Positions 26,376 to 35,200 of a stretch of DNA of 64,000 bases are shown here, in pieces. Under the pieces are notes generated by a model that saw only the letters and a list, made by a program, of their open reading frames with translations, was not told where the DNA came from and searched no databases. Position numbers and translations under genes: made by a program. The first letter of the stretch is position 1. Each line of letters begins with the position of its first letter. The DNA lies in assembly GCF_000521865.1 (NCBI RefSeq), contig NZ_JAME01000005.1, positions 124,001 through 188,000 on the forward strand, written 5' to 3'. Source of the DNA: Roseivivax isoporae LMG 25204 (GTDB taxonomy: Bacteria; Pseudomonadota; Alphaproteobacteria; Rhodobacterales; Rhodobacteraceae).

Positions 26376-27158
26376 TCAGTCCGTCTTGCCGTCCTTCGGG
26401 CCTTGCGGCATCGACGGCGGCGAGGCGGGCTTGCGCCGCGCGCGGTCGCGGGCGGTGCCCCGGGACGCGCTGCGCGCCCCCGTGCCGGGCTGGGCCGAGG
26501 CCGCAGGGCGGCGGGGCTGTTTCGCCGCGGGCGCCGATTTCGCCGCGGGCGCGGCCTTGGCCGGTGCCGTCTCGGCCGTCGCCGCGGGCTTCATCTCGGC
26601 CTTGGCCGCGGGCTCCGGCTCGAACTTGGCGGCCGGCGTCTGCCCTGCCGGTGCCTCGGTCGAACTCTCCGTCTTCGCAGCCGGTGCGCTCTCGGTCTTC
26701 GCGGCGGGCTTGGTCTCGGTCTTTGCCGCCGGCGCGCTCGCGGCCTTCGCGGCCGGCTTCGTCTCGGCCGTCGCGGCCGGCGCGCTGTCGGATTTCGGGG
26801 CGGCGGCAGGCGCGGCCTTCGGCGCCTCGGCCCGGGCAGCGGTCGCCTTGGGCGCGGCCTCTTCCGCCCCGCCCGATTTCAGGTCGGGGGCGGGCGCCGG
26901 CGCGGCGTTGGCCGGTTCCGGCACCGCCTTGCGGGCGACCGCCGCGGTCCGGGCCGCGGAGCCGTGCGACGCGGCGCGCGGCGTCTGGAGCGGCGCGCAG
27001 ATGTTCATCGGCCCGGCGGAGGGCAGACCCCACACGGCCCGGCTCTGGACCATCGTGGCGTTCCACAGCACCTGCGCGAGCCGCAGCTGCTGACCCCAGG
27101 CCTTGGTGGTCATCGCCGCCATCGTGGCGGTGTAGGTCATCGGCGTGAAGATCATCAT
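26376..27158 (-). CDS. Ala/Lys/Pro-rich low-complexity protein in the urease operon
   Basis: A 260-residue protein. Residues 1-50 are Met-rich and amphipathic (FTPMTYTATMAAMTTKAWGQ), not a normal signal peptide. Residues about 60-235 are a low-complexity Ala-Lys-Pro-Glu-Thr tail with recurring PAAKTE units, like histone H1/phasin-type tails, ending in a basic RDRARRKP segment. I recognise no family. Phasin-like (granule-binding) or nucleoid-binding roles are guesses only. It sits between the 100-residue gene and ureC, starts 58 nt after the former, and has a GGGAAGAGACGAGAG leader. Confidence 0.7.
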   Translation of the reverse strand: MMIFTPMTYTATMAAMTTKAWGQQLRLAQVLWNATMVQSRAVWGLPSAGPMNICAPLQTPRAASHGSAARTAAVARKAVPEPANAAPAPAPDLKSGGAEEAAPKATAARAEAPKAAPAAAPKSDSAPAATAETKPAAKAASAPAAKTETKPAAKTESAPAAKTESSTEAPAGQTPAAKFEPEPAAKAEMKPAATAETAPAKAAPAAKSAPAAKQPRRPAASAQPGTGARSASRGTARDRARRKPASPPSMPQGPKDGKTD

Positions 27159-27216
27159 CTCTCGTCTCTTCCCTGAAAGGTTGCCTGCCCGGGGGCCGGG
27201 CAGCGGCGAGGCACCG

Positions 27217-27519
27217 TCAGGACCGCGACGTCCGCGTGCGATGCCGCGCCAGGCGGCGGCGGTTGGCGCGGGCCTTCCGCGTCAGCGGCGCCGACCAGAT
27301 CCCGAACAGCGCCGCCGGCGGCGCGCCGCGCATCATCGCCATCCCGAGCTTCTGTCCGCTGTCGATGAACGCGGGCAGTTTCTCGGCGGTCATGCGGTAC
27401 GCCTCGCCACGCGGCAGCGGTCCGAGACCGACAAGCCCCGCCGTGCGGGTCATTACCACCATCTGCGTCTCGAAGGCGAGCGCGAACCACGCCGTGTAGG
27501 CCCTCATGAACGGTACCAT
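27217..27519 (-). CDS. Small amphipathic protein between ureB and the Ala/Lys/Pro-rich gene
   Basis: A 100-residue protein. Residues 1-32 are hydrophobic and Met-rich (FALAFETQMVVMTRTAGLVG), residues 40-75 amphipathic (KLPAFIDSGQKLGMAMMRG), and the end is strongly basic (RKARANRRRLARHRTR). The style resembles the N-terminal part of the neighbouring 260-residue protein, so the two may be distant relatives or partners. Phasin-like is a weak possibility. Start at ATG 27519, 55 nt after the ureB stop; an upstream in-frame start at 27630 would overlap ureB. Confidence 0.65.
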   Translation of the reverse strand: MVPFMRAYTAWFALAFETQMVVMTRTAGLVGLGPLPRGEAYRMTAEKLPAFIDSGQKLGMAMMRGAPPAALFGIWSAPLTRKARANRRRLARHRTRTSRS

Positions 27520-27574
27520 CGCGTTCCTTTCCGGGGCCGCGGCGCTGCCGGGCCCACCTGCTGGGGCACGCCGT

Positions 27575-27880
27575 CTAGAGCGCGCCCATGACCTTCTGGT
27601 TGAAGCCGTAGACCCGGCGCGCGCCGGCATACGGAATGAGCTGGACCTCGCGCCGCTGTCCGGGCTCGAAGCGCACGGCCGTCCCTGCCGCGATGTCGAG
27701 GCGCATACCCCGCGCCGCGTCGCGGTCGAAATCGAGCGCCGGGTTCACCTCGGCGAAATGGTAGTGCGAGCCGACCTGCACCGGCCGGTCGCCGGTATTG
27801 GCGACCATGAGCGTGATCGCCGCGCGCCCCTCGTTGAGAACGAGATCGCCGTCGCCGGTCATGATTTCTCCCGGGATCAT
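27575..27880 (-). CDS. ureB: Urease subunit beta
   Basis: Structural beta subunit of the (alpha-beta-gamma)3 urease. 101 residues with the invariant start MIPGEIM, the central [18 protein letters not shown] and AVRFEPGQ, and the end [10 protein letters not shown]. 14 nt after the ureJ stop. Length is standard for the separate-subunit form. Confidence 0.97.
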   Translation of the reverse strand: MIPGEIMTGDGDLVLNEGRAAITLMVANTGDRPVQVGSHYHFAEVNPALDFDRDAARGMRLDIAAGTAVRFEPGQRREVQLIPYAGARRVYGFNQKVMGAL

Positions 27881-27894
27881 CGCCGTTCCCCTTC

Positions 27895-28467
27895 TCAGCC
27901 CGCGACGAGCAGCGCGGAGCCCGCGAGCATCACGGCCACGCCGGTGCCGCGCAGGTAAGCGCCGCCGCGGGCAATAAGTTCCCGCCCGCCGAAAACTCCG
28001 GCCGCGTGCAGGAGCGCAGTCGCGACGGCGAAGCCCGCGAGGTAGGACAGCGCGCTCGCGCCCCCGATCTCGGCGCCGTGGGCATGGCCGTGGAAGAGCC
28101 CGAGCGCGCCCACGACCCCCGCCGCCGCGCCGAGCGGCAGGCGCAGGGCCGCGGCCGTCAGCAGCCCGAGGACCAGCACCGAGACGAGGATCATCGGCTC
28201 CACCGCCGGCAGCGAGAGCCCGCCCAGCGCCGCGACGAACCCCGCGACCATTGCGGTCACGAAGGCCGCGGGCAGCGCCCAGAGCGCCCGGGCCCCGAGC
28301 AGCGCGGCCCAGAGGCCCACCGCCACCATGGCCAGCACGTGGTCGGGCCCGAAGACGGGGTGGCTCGCGCCGGCGGCGAAGGAGCCGTGCGCGGCCGGGT
28401 CGAGATGCGCGAGCGCGGGGCCCGCGGCAAGCGCCGGGCCGGCGAAACGAAGGGCGGAACGGGACAT
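27895..28467 (-). CDS. ureJ: HupE/UreJ family nickel permease
   Basis: A 190-residue membrane protein with a signal-like N-terminus and six further hydrophobic segments. HupE/UreJ signatures: [20 protein letters not shown] (the HPxxGxDH metal motif) and [13 protein letters not shown] (a second His motif). These proteins transport nickel for hydrogenase or urease. It lies between ureA and ureB within the operon, as in other alphaproteobacteria. Confidence 0.9.
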   Translation of the reverse strand: MSRSALRFAGPALAAGPALAHLDPAAHGSFAAGASHPVFGPDHVLAMVAVGLWAALLGARALWALPAAFVTAMVAGFVAALGGLSLPAVEPMILVSVLVLGLLTAAALRLPLGAAAGVVGALGLFHGHAHGAEIGGASALSYLAGFAVATALLHAAGVFGGRELIARGGAYLRGTGVAVMLAGSALLVAG

Positions 28468-28485
28468 CTGGAAACTCCTCGGCGG

Positions 28486-28788
28486 TTAGCGGATCGGGTT
28501 GTGCACGGTCACGAGCTTCGTGCCGTCGGGAAAGGTCGCCTCGACCTGCACCTCGTGGATCATCTCGGGCACGCCCTCCATGCATTGCTCCGCGGTGATG
28601 ACCTCGGCACCGGCCTGCATCATCTCGGCCACCGTTCGGCCGTCGCGAGCCCCCTCGACCACGGCGTCGGTAATGAGCGCCACCGCCTCGGGGTGGTTCA
28701 GCTTGACGCCGCGCGCCAGGCGCCGGCGCGCCACCTCGGCCGCCATGGCCACGAGGAGCTTGTCCTTTTCTCGGGGGGTCAGCTGCAT
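28486..28788 (-). CDS. ureA: Urease subunit gamma
   Basis: Structural gamma subunit of urease. 100 residues: [20 protein letters not shown] at the N-terminus, [22 protein letters not shown] in the middle, and [21 protein letters not shown] at the end, all textbook for the family. Three nt after the ureD stop, so translation is coupled. Confidence 0.98.
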   Translation of the reverse strand: MQLTPREKDKLLVAMAAEVARRRLARGVKLNHPEAVALITDAVVEGARDGRTVAEMMQAGAEVITAEQCMEGVPEMIHEVQVEATFPDGTKLVTVHNPIR

Positions 28789-28791
28789 CTG

Positions 28792-29607
28792 TCAGATCAT
28801 CCAGGGTCTGGGAAGGGGACGCCCGGAGAGCCGGGCCAGCAGCGGCACGAGCACGCGCCGCATCTCGAATCCGTCCGCCGCCACGAGGCGCGCGGTCACG
28901 AGGTCGTCGGAGAGCGCGGAGGCGCCGGCGGTGGCGGGCAGGTCCGCCCGGAGCGCCGAGAGCGCGGCCGCCGCCCCGGGACGGGCGAGCACCAGCGTCG
29001 CGACCGCCCGCGCGCCGGCCGCGACATGGGCCCGGGCCAGTTCGGCGGCCGCATCGCCCTCGATCCACAGCCGGTCGGCATAGGCAAGACGGCCGTCGAC
29101 GCGCAGATCGATCCGGTCGCGCAGCCGCAGCTCCGACACGCTCTCGCCCATGGCCGCGCGGCCGAAGATCAGCGTCTCGCAGCCGAGGAACCGCGCGTCG
29201 CCGGCCATGTCGATCCGCAGCGTCCGGTCGAGTGCCGCGCCGTCGAAGAGGATCGTCTCCTGCGGCAGCCACGCGGCTTCGGCCCCGGGGCCGAGCGTCA
29301 GCGTGTTCGCGACGCGGCCTGCAGGGCCCGGCACCGCGCGGTAGATGCGTTCGGCGGCCTGCGTGGTCAGGACGCCGCGCGCCGCATCCTCGAGGTCCAC
29401 GTCGAGCGCGAAGTCGTCGCCGCCGGTGATCCCGCCCGCGGTGTTCAGCCACACCGCCTCGCAGGCATCGCCGCGCGGATGGGGAAAGAGGATCTTGGTC
29501 GACCCCGCCTGCACGAGGCGGGCGATGCGCGACTGTTCCTTGCGCAGGCGCAGGGTCAGCGCGGCCCTGCCGCGCGCGCGCTGGGCGGCCTGCCCCGCTC
29601 CCTCCAT
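28792..29607 (-). CDS. ureD: Urease accessory protein UreD
   Basis: Scaffold/tunnel protein (UreH in some species) that binds apo-urease and passes nickel with UreF-UreG. Family motifs: [45 protein letters not shown]. 271 residues from the ATG at 29607. A GTG at 29715 in frame would add 36 poorly conserved residues and has no ribosome-binding site; ACGAG before 29607 is also weak, so the start is uncertain. First gene of the urease operon. Confidence 0.92.
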   Translation of the reverse strand: MEGAGQAAQRARGRAALTLRLRKEQSRIARLVQAGSTKILFPHPRGDACEAVWLNTAGGITGGDDFALDVDLEDAARGVLTTQAAERIYRAVPGPAGRVANTLTLGPGAEAAWLPQETILFDGAALDRTLRIDMAGDARFLGCETLIFGRAAMGESVSELRLRDRIDLRVDGRLAYADRLWIEGDAAAELARAHVAAGARAVATLVLARPGAAAALSALRADLPATAGASALSDDLVTARLVAADGFEMRRVLVPLLARLSGRPLPRPWMI

Positions 29608-29776
29608 GCACTCGTCGTAAGGAATGGCACCGCCCCCGCTGCCGAACTTTTGCGCATCTGTGCCACGGCATCGCGCGGCCGCAATCGGCGGCGCGGCGTG
29701 GCGGGTGGCGGACACGGGGCACGTGCCGATTTCACAGGCAGGTTTCGACAGGTTTGCCTGAAAAGTGGGCGGATGA

Positions 29777-30259
29777 TTACCGCGCGGGTGTGCCCGGCGC
29801 GGAATGATGGCAGGTCTCGGGTTTCAGATCGACGAGCGGGGTGCCGTCGATGCAGTCGAGGCCGCGGACGATCAGCCGCGCGCCCTCGCGCCGGATGAGT
29901 CGCACCCGCGAAAGGCCGATCGGGTTCGGCCGCACCGGCGAGCGCAGCGCGAAGGTGCCGACCGGGACCGCGGTGCCGCCCTTCGACTGGGTGACGAGGT
30001 CGCGCCGCGCGCGGTCGAGCCAGTACAGCACGTCCGCATGCTCGAACGCCTCGATGCCGTCGAGCGCGGCGTCCCAGGGCGGGTCGAATTCCAGCGCGCA
30101 GTCGGGCCCGTCCTGCCGGCCCTGCCGCGGACAGTCCGCGCGCGTGGCAAAGGGCGTCCGGCAGCGCCCGATGAAGCGCAGGGCCGCGTCGCAGCGCGGC
30201 GGCACGTGCACTTGCCGCTCGCCGGGCCGGATGGTGTCGTGTCGTCCCGTCTCGTCCAT
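29777..30259 (-). CDS. trmO: TrmO/TsaA family tRNA-methyltransferase
   Basis: SAM-dependent enzyme that N6-methylates t6A37 in tRNA-Thr in E. coli. The 160-residue protein has FIGRCRTPFATRADCPRQG at the start, then EHADVLYWLDRARRD, RPNPIGLSRVRL and CIDGTPLVDLKPE, the hallmarks of the YaeB/TrmO N-domain. It lacks the extra C-terminal domain of E. coli TrmO (235 residues), so it is the short form. Lies downstream of livF. Confidence 0.88.
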   Translation of the reverse strand: MDETGRHDTIRPGERQVHVPPRCDAALRFIGRCRTPFATRADCPRQGRQDGPDCALEFDPPWDAALDGIEAFEHADVLYWLDRARRDLVTQSKGGTAVPVGTFALRSPVRPNPIGLSRVRLIRREGARLIVRGLDCIDGTPLVDLKPETCHHSAPGTPAR

Positions 30260-30298
30260 GCCGCGCGCCCTTTTCCCCTCGGGTCCCGCCCCACTAGG

Positions 30299-30337
30299 CC
30301 GCGGGCCGGTGCGCGATGCAAGTCCCGCGGCCCGCGG
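30299..30337 (-). terminator. Hairpin directly after the livF-type gene
   Basis: A 9-bp perfect stem CCGCGGGCC / GGCCCGCGG with a 21-nt loop abuts the stop codon of the ATPase gene at 30339. No T-run. It may end the transporter transcript or separate it from trmO, which begins 40 nt further on. Confidence 0.4.
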
Positions 30338-30338
30338 T

Positions 30339-31040
30339 TCAGACCGAGAGGTAGGCGTCTCGGATGTCGGGGCGGGCGTCGAGATCGGCGAGCGTCCCCG
30401 AGAACCGGGCCTCGCCGTGCTCGATGATAACGACGCTGTCGGCGACCGCTCGGGCGAAATGCAGGTTCTGTTCGGAGATGAGGACCGTCAATCCCTCGGC
30501 CTTGAGCGTCAGGATCGCCTGCGCCATCTGCTCGACGATCACCGGCGCGATGCCCTCGGACGGCTCGTCGAGGAGGACGAGCGCCGGGTTGCCCATGAGC
30601 GTCCGCGCGATGGTCAGCATCTGCTGCTCGCCCCCCGACAGCGCCTTGCCGCGGTTGCCGCGCCGTTCCGCGAGGTTCGGGAACAGCTCGAAGAGCTGCG
30701 CCTCGGTCCAGGCGACGCGGCCGGGCCGCGCCTTCTGGCGACCGACCTCGAGGTTCTCGGCCACGGTGAGCTGCGTGAAGATTCGCCGCTCCTCGGGAAC
30801 GTAGCCGAGCCCCGCCTGCGCCACGCGGTGCGGCGGCCAGCCGGTGATGTCGGCGCCGTCGAAGACGACGCGCCCCGCCCGTGGCGGCACGAGCTGCATG
30901 ATCGACTTCATCGTGGTCGTCTTGCCCGCGCCGTTGCGCCCCAGGAGTGCCACCACCTGGCCCGCGCCGACCGTCAGCCCGAGCCCGTTCAGCACGCGCG
31001 CCTTGCCGTAGAAGGTCTCGATCCCGGTAACCTCAAGCAT
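30339..31040 (-). CDS. ABC transporter ATPase, LivF-type
   Basis: One of two ATPases of a branched-chain amino acid/amide-type (HAAT) importer. 233 residues with Walker A GRNGAGKTT, signature LSGGEQQML, Walker B ALVLLDEPSEGIAP and switch His in ISEQNLHFA (here Gln-Asn-Leu-His). The start overlaps the LivG-type gene by 8 nt. Last gene of the importer operon. Confidence 0.93.
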   Translation of the reverse strand: MLEVTGIETFYGKARVLNGLGLTVGAGQVVALLGRNGAGKTTTMKSIMQLVPPRAGRVVFDGADITGWPPHRVAQAGLGYVPEERRIFTQLTVAENLEVGRQKARPGRVAWTEAQLFELFPNLAERRGNRGKALSGGEQQMLTIARTLMGNPALVLLDEPSEGIAPVIVEQMAQAILTLKAEGLTVLISEQNLHFARAVADSVVIIEHGEARFSGTLADLDARPDIRDAYLSV

Positions 31041-31806
31041 GGGCGCGCTCCGCCGAGAAGAGCGTGCCGCCGCCGAGGTAGACCTCCTGCACCTTCGGGT
31101 CGGCGCGGATGGCCTCGACCGCGCCGTTGGCGATCAGCTGGCCGCGGTTCAGCACCATGATCCGGTGCGCGTGGGCAAAGACCACGTCCATGTCGTGTTC
31201 GGTGAAGAGCACGCTCACTCCCCTTTCGGCGACGATGTCGGCGACGAGCTGCATCAGCGCCACGCGCTCGCGCGGCGCCATGCCCGCAGTCGGCTCGTCC
31301 ATCAGCAGAAGCTTCGGCGCGTGGGCGAGCGCCATGGCGATCTCGAGCCGCTTCAGGTCGCCGTAGGCGAGGATCGCGGCGTGCCGGTCCGCCTGGTCGG
31401 CCATCCCCACCGTGTCGAGAAGCGCCCGCGCCTCGTCCCGGTAGAGCCTCGTCGCGTAGGGCAGGAAAGCGAAGGTGCGCCGGTGATGCGACAGAAGCGC
31501 CACCTGCACGTTCTCGGCCACGGTCATCGACGCGTAGGTTGCGGTGATCTGGAAGGTCCGCCCGACGCCCATCCGCCAGATGTGGCGCGGCTTCTTTCCC
31601 GTGATGTCGGTCCCGTCGAGGATCACGGTGCCGGCCGTGGGCCGGAGCTGGCCCATCAGCATGTTGAAGCAGGTGGACTTGCCCGCGCCATTCGGCCCGA
31701 TGAGGGCCAGAAGCTCTCCGGGCGCGAGCGAGAAGCTCACGTCGTCGACCGCGCGCAGGGCGCCGAAATGGCGCGACAGGTGCCGGGCCTCGAGGATCGG
31801 GGTCAT
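31033..31806 (-). CDS. ABC transporter ATPase, LivG-type
   Basis: 257 residues: Walker A GPNGAGKST, the LivG loop (GRTFQITATYASMTVAENV), Walker B KLLLMDEPTAGMAP, switch His in FTEHDMDVVF. The signature is degenerate: AYGDLKRLEIAMALA replaces the usual LSxGQ(R), as is common in LivG. GGAGG precedes the ATG at 31806. Works with the LivF-type ATPase and the fused permease. Confidence 0.93.
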   Translation of the reverse strand: MTPILEARHLSRHFGALRAVDDVSFSLAPGELLALIGPNGAGKSTCFNMLMGQLRPTAGTVILDGTDITGKKPRHIWRMGVGRTFQITATYASMTVAENVQVALLSHHRRTFAFLPYATRLYRDEARALLDTVGMADQADRHAAILAYGDLKRLEIAMALAHAPKLLLMDEPTAGMAPRERVALMQLVADIVAERGVSVLFTEHDMDVVFAHAHRIMVLNRGQLIANGAVEAIRADPKVQEVYLGGGTLFSAERAHA

Positions 31807-31840
31807 GGTCTGGCCTCCGGTAGGGGTCGGCTGCGTCGTG

Positions 31841-33739
31841 TCATTCCGCGGGCTCCCGAGCGGCGGGGGCGGCGGTGCCGCGCGGCGCCTCGTCCGGGCG
31901 CAGGAGGCCCAGGCGCTCGCCAAGCTTGCGCAGGCCGCCGACGATGCCGTCCGGCGCCACGATCACCACCACGATGATCAGGAGCCCGAGCGCCAGCCGC
32001 CAGTATTCGAAGCGCACGAGAAGGTCCTCGACCCCCTTGAAGGTGGCGCCGCCGACCCAGCCGCCCGACAGCGTCTTGACCCCGCCGAGGAACACCACGA
32101 TCAGCGCGTCGAAGCTGCGCGCGATCTCCATCTCGTTCGGGAACACCGATCCCTTGGAGAAGACGAAGAGCCCGCCCGCGACGCCCGCCATCATGCCGGC
32201 AAAGGCGAAGGCCGCGTGCTGGATGCGCTTTGTGTCGAGACCCATGGCCTCGGCCCGGGGCGCGTTGTCCCGCGCCGCCCGCAGCGCGTAGCCGAAGGGC
32301 GCGTGCGCGACATGGCGCAGCACGAGGATGCCGCCCACCGACAGGACCAGCGCCAACCAGAAATACACGTCGTTGTCCGACGCCCAGCGCGCGGGCCAGA
32401 TGCCGACGAGCCCGTCGTCGCCGCCCGTCACGTCGCCCCACTGGAAGACGAGGCTCCACAGGAGCTGCGCGAAGGCGAGCGTGAGCATGGCGAAGTAGAC
32501 GCCCGTCGCGCGCAGCGCCACCCAGCCGATGGCGATGGCCACGAGACCGGCGCCGAGCGGCGCGAGGATCAGCGCCAGTTCCATGGGCGTGCCCGCGTAT
32601 TTCACGAGCAGCGCCGCCACGTAGGCCCCGCCGCCGAAGAAGGCCGCATGCCCGAAGGACACGAGCCCGCCCTGCCCCAGCAGGAAGTGCAGCGAGGCCG
32701 CGAAGAGGCAGAAGATCAGGATGTCGGTCACCAGCACCACCGCAAAGCTGCCGCCCCAGAAGGGCAGCGCGGCGAGCACGGCGAGCAGCGCCGCGACGAG
32801 CACCCGCACCGCGGTGCCGGCCGGCCGGACCGGGCGGTCGGGCTCGCCCACCTGCCCCAGCTCGCCCGCCACCTCCTCGCGCCCCAGGAGGCCGAAGGGC
32901 CGCCACATCAGGACGGCGACCATGACGACGTACATGAGCACGAGGGTCGATTGCGGCAGGTAGGCCACGCCGAAGACGTTCAGCACCGAAATCAGCACGG
33001 CCGCGAGCAGCGCCCCCGGCAGCGATCCCATGCCGCCGATCACCACGACCACGAAGACCTGCGCGAGGATGGTGAAGTCCATGAGCAGGTCGGCCCCGCC
33101 CTTGGGCAGTTGCAGCGCGCCCCCGAGGCCCGCCAGCGCGCAGCCGAGGAAGAACGTCCCGGTGAAGAGCAGCGACTGGTTGACCCCGAGCGCGCCCACC
33201 ATCTCGCGGTCCTGCGTGGCGGCGCGCACGAGGATGCCCACGCGGGTGCGCGTGATGAGGTACCAGAGCGCGATCGCCACGAAGGGCGTGATCGCGATCA
33301 GCGCGAGGTCGTATTGCGGCACGGGCTCCCCCATGATCCGCACGATCCCCTCGAGCCCCGGCGCCCGCGGACCGAGAAGGTCGGTCGGCCCCCAGATCAT
33401 CAGCGCGAGGTCCTGCACCACGAGGATCACGCCGAAGGTCGCTACGAGCTGGAAGAGTTCCGGCGCCGAATAGACCTGCCGCAGGACCAGCACCTCGACC
33501 AGCGCGCCGATGATGCCGACGATGAGCCCCGCGAGCACGATCGCGCCCCAGAAGCCCACCGCACCCGGCAGCACCTGCATCAGCGAATAGCCCACATAGG
33601 CGCCGAGCATGTAGAACGAGCCGTGGGCGAAGTTCACGATGCGCGTCACGCCGAAGATCAGCGACAGCCCCGAGGCCACCATGAAGAGCGCGCCCGCGTT
33701 GGCGAGGCCGGTCAGAAGCTGCGCGAGGAAGAGGCCCAT
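31841..33739 (-). CDS. ABC importer permease, LivH-LivM fusion
   Basis: A 632-residue permease joining two normally separate subunits. Residues 1-290 are LivH-like (GLANAGALFMVASGLSLIFG; VVVIGGMGSLPGALLAA), residues about 310-605 LivM-like (LGQGGLVSFGHAAFFGGGAY; VVFLGGVKTLSGGWVGG), with a short hydrophilic linker (EEVAGELGQVGEPDRPV). The fusion makes the importer a four-gene system. Such fusions occur in HAAT importers for aromatic acids or amides. The C-terminal tail is polar. Substrate unknown. Confidence 0.92.
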   Translation of the reverse strand: MGLFLAQLLTGLANAGALFMVASGLSLIFGVTRIVNFAHGSFYMLGAYVGYSLMQVLPGAVGFWGAIVLAGLIVGIIGALVEVLVLRQVYSAPELFQLVATFGVILVVQDLALMIWGPTDLLGPRAPGLEGIVRIMGEPVPQYDLALIAITPFVAIALWYLITRTRVGILVRAATQDREMVGALGVNQSLLFTGTFFLGCALAGLGGALQLPKGGADLLMDFTILAQVFVVVVIGGMGSLPGALLAAVLISVLNVFGVAYLPQSTLVLMYVVMVAVLMWRPFGLLGREEVAGELGQVGEPDRPVRPAGTAVRVLVAALLAVLAALPFWGGSFAVVLVTDILIFCLFAASLHFLLGQGGLVSFGHAAFFGGGAYVAALLVKYAGTPMELALILAPLGAGLVAIAIGWVALRATGVYFAMLTLAFAQLLWSLVFQWGDVTGGDDGLVGIWPARWASDNDVYFWLALVLSVGGILVLRHVAHAPFGYALRAARDNAPRAEAMGLDTKRIQHAAFAFAGMMAGVAGGLFVFSKGSVFPNEMEIARSFDALIVVFLGGVKTLSGGWVGGATFKGVEDLLVRFEYWRLALGLLIIVVVIVAPDGIVGGLRKLGERLGLLRPDEAPRGTAAPAAREPAE

Positions 33740-33896
33740 GAAGGTCTCCGGTCGTTGGAAGGGAAACGGGGCGGATCATCTGCGGGGCGGCAGGGACGGC
33801 CCGCCCGGGCGAGGCGCCCGGGGCATGGTCCCCGCGGCCCGCGATCCGGCAGCGGCCGTCGCGGCGGGACCGCCCCGCCGCCACGGCCGGCTCGGG

Positions 33897-35108
33897 TCAC
33901 TCGGAGGGACGCAGCTCGCGCACCCTCTCGTCGGAGGGCAGGTAGTCGGCTCCGTCCTTGTAGGACCAGTCCACCATCACGCCCGCGCCGTCGCGCAGCT
34001 CGGTCCGGCCGACCCAGGCCCCGAGCGTCGACTGGTTGTCGATCTCGCGATAGGTGATCTCGCCCGCCGGCGTGTCGACCGCCAGACCCTCGAAGGCCTG
34101 CCGGATCGCGTCCGACTCGGTCGATCCCGCTTTCTCGATCGCCGCGGCGATGGAGAGCGCGGTCGCGTAGCCCACGAGCGAGCCGATCTTCGGCGTGTCG
34201 TCCCAGCGCTCGCGGTAGGCCGAGACGAACTCGGCATTGGCGTCGCCCTCGAAATCGTACCAGGGGTAGCCCGTCACGATCCAGCCCTCGGGTGCCTCGG
34301 CGCCGAGCGGCTCCATGTATTCGGGCTCCCCGGACAGCAGGCCGTAGACCTGCCGGCCCTCGAACAGGCCCCGCGTGTTGCCCTCGCGCACGAACTTGGC
34401 GAGGTCCGGCCCGAAGGTCACGTTGTAGATCGCGTCGGGCTTGGCGCGCTCCAGCGCCTGCACCTCGGCGCCGGCATCGATGTTGAAGAGCGCCGGCCAC
34501 TGCTCGGCCACGAACTCGACGCCCGGCTTGAGCTCGGTCAGCACCTCCTTGAAGGCCGCGACCGCGTCCTTGCCGTAGGCGTAATTCGGCGCGATCGTCG
34601 CGTAGGTCATGGCATCGGTCTCGGCCGCCGCCTCGGCCAGCATCGCCGCCTGCATGTAGGTCGAGGCGCGCAGCCGGAAGGTCCAGGGATTGCCCTGCTC
34701 CCAGGTCACGGCGTCGGCCAGCGGCTCGGCCGCGAGGTAGACGAATTCGCGGTTCCCGGCGAGCGAGGCGATGGCGAGGCCCACGTTCGACAGGATCGAG
34801 CCGGTGACCATCGCGGTCTCCTCGCGGGTCATCAGCTCCTCGGCGATGCGGATCGCCTCGCCCGGCTCGCCCTGGTCGTCGCGGAAGACGAACTCGAGCG
34901 GGCGGCCCAGCACGCCGCCCTCGGCGTTGATCTCCTCGACCGCCATCTCGATGCCCATCTTGTAGGGCTCGGCGAAGGCCGCCATGCGCTTGTAGTGGTT
35001 GATCTCGCCGATCTTGATCGGTTCGCCATCCTGCGCCGCGGCGGGCGCGGCCGTCGCCGCGGCGAGCGATGCCGCGACGAGCCCTTTCAGGAATGTCTTG
35101 CGGTCCAT
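33897..35108 (-). CDS. Periplasmic substrate-binding protein of Liv/HAAT importer
   Basis: A type-1 periplasmic binding protein of 403 residues. It has a Tat/Sec-like signal (DRKTFLKGLVAASLAAATAA) ending near AAAQ-DGEPIKIGEINHYKRM. Family features: EEINAEGGVLGRPLEFVFRDDQG, and APNYAYGKDAVAAFKEVL. It has no lipobox. The ligand is not branched-chain amino acids for certain: the family also binds benzoates, amides and urea. The Rieske oxygenase directly upstream suggests an aromatic acid. Confidence 0.92.
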   Translation of the reverse strand: MDRKTFLKGLVAASLAAATAAPAAAQDGEPIKIGEINHYKRMAAFAEPYKMGIEMAVEEINAEGGVLGRPLEFVFRDDQGEPGEAIRIAEELMTREETAMVTGSILSNVGLAIASLAGNREFVYLAAEPLADAVTWEQGNPWTFRLRASTYMQAAMLAEAAAETDAMTYATIAPNYAYGKDAVAAFKEVLTELKPGVEFVAEQWPALFNIDAGAEVQALERAKPDAIYNVTFGPDLAKFVREGNTRGLFEGRQVYGLLSGEPEYMEPLGAEAPEGWIVTGYPWYDFEGDANAEFVSAYRERWDDTPKIGSLVGYATALSIAAAIEKAGSTESDAIRQAFEGLAVDTPAGEITYREIDNQSTLGAWVGRTELRDGAGVMVDWSYKDGADYLPSDERVRELRPSE

Positions 35109-35200
35109 GGTCCTCGGGTCCTCTCTGTCGGGATGCGCACGCCCCGGTCTTGTCGCGCCGGGGTCGGCAGGGAAAGGCGGCGCGGCCGCGCCGTGCGGCC

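Noticed and set aside
24189-27176. 995-residue plus-strand ORF opposite the urease genes
   Set aside because: Antisense of ureC and neighbours, no domain, biased composition.
29649-29665. TGGCAC...GC sigma54-like element upstream of ureD
   Set aside because: The GG-GC spacing is 9 instead of 10 nt, so it does not meet the sigma54 consensus.
31544-34057. 837-residue plus-strand ORF
   Set aside because: Antisense of the fused permease; His/Asp/Arg-rich shadow.
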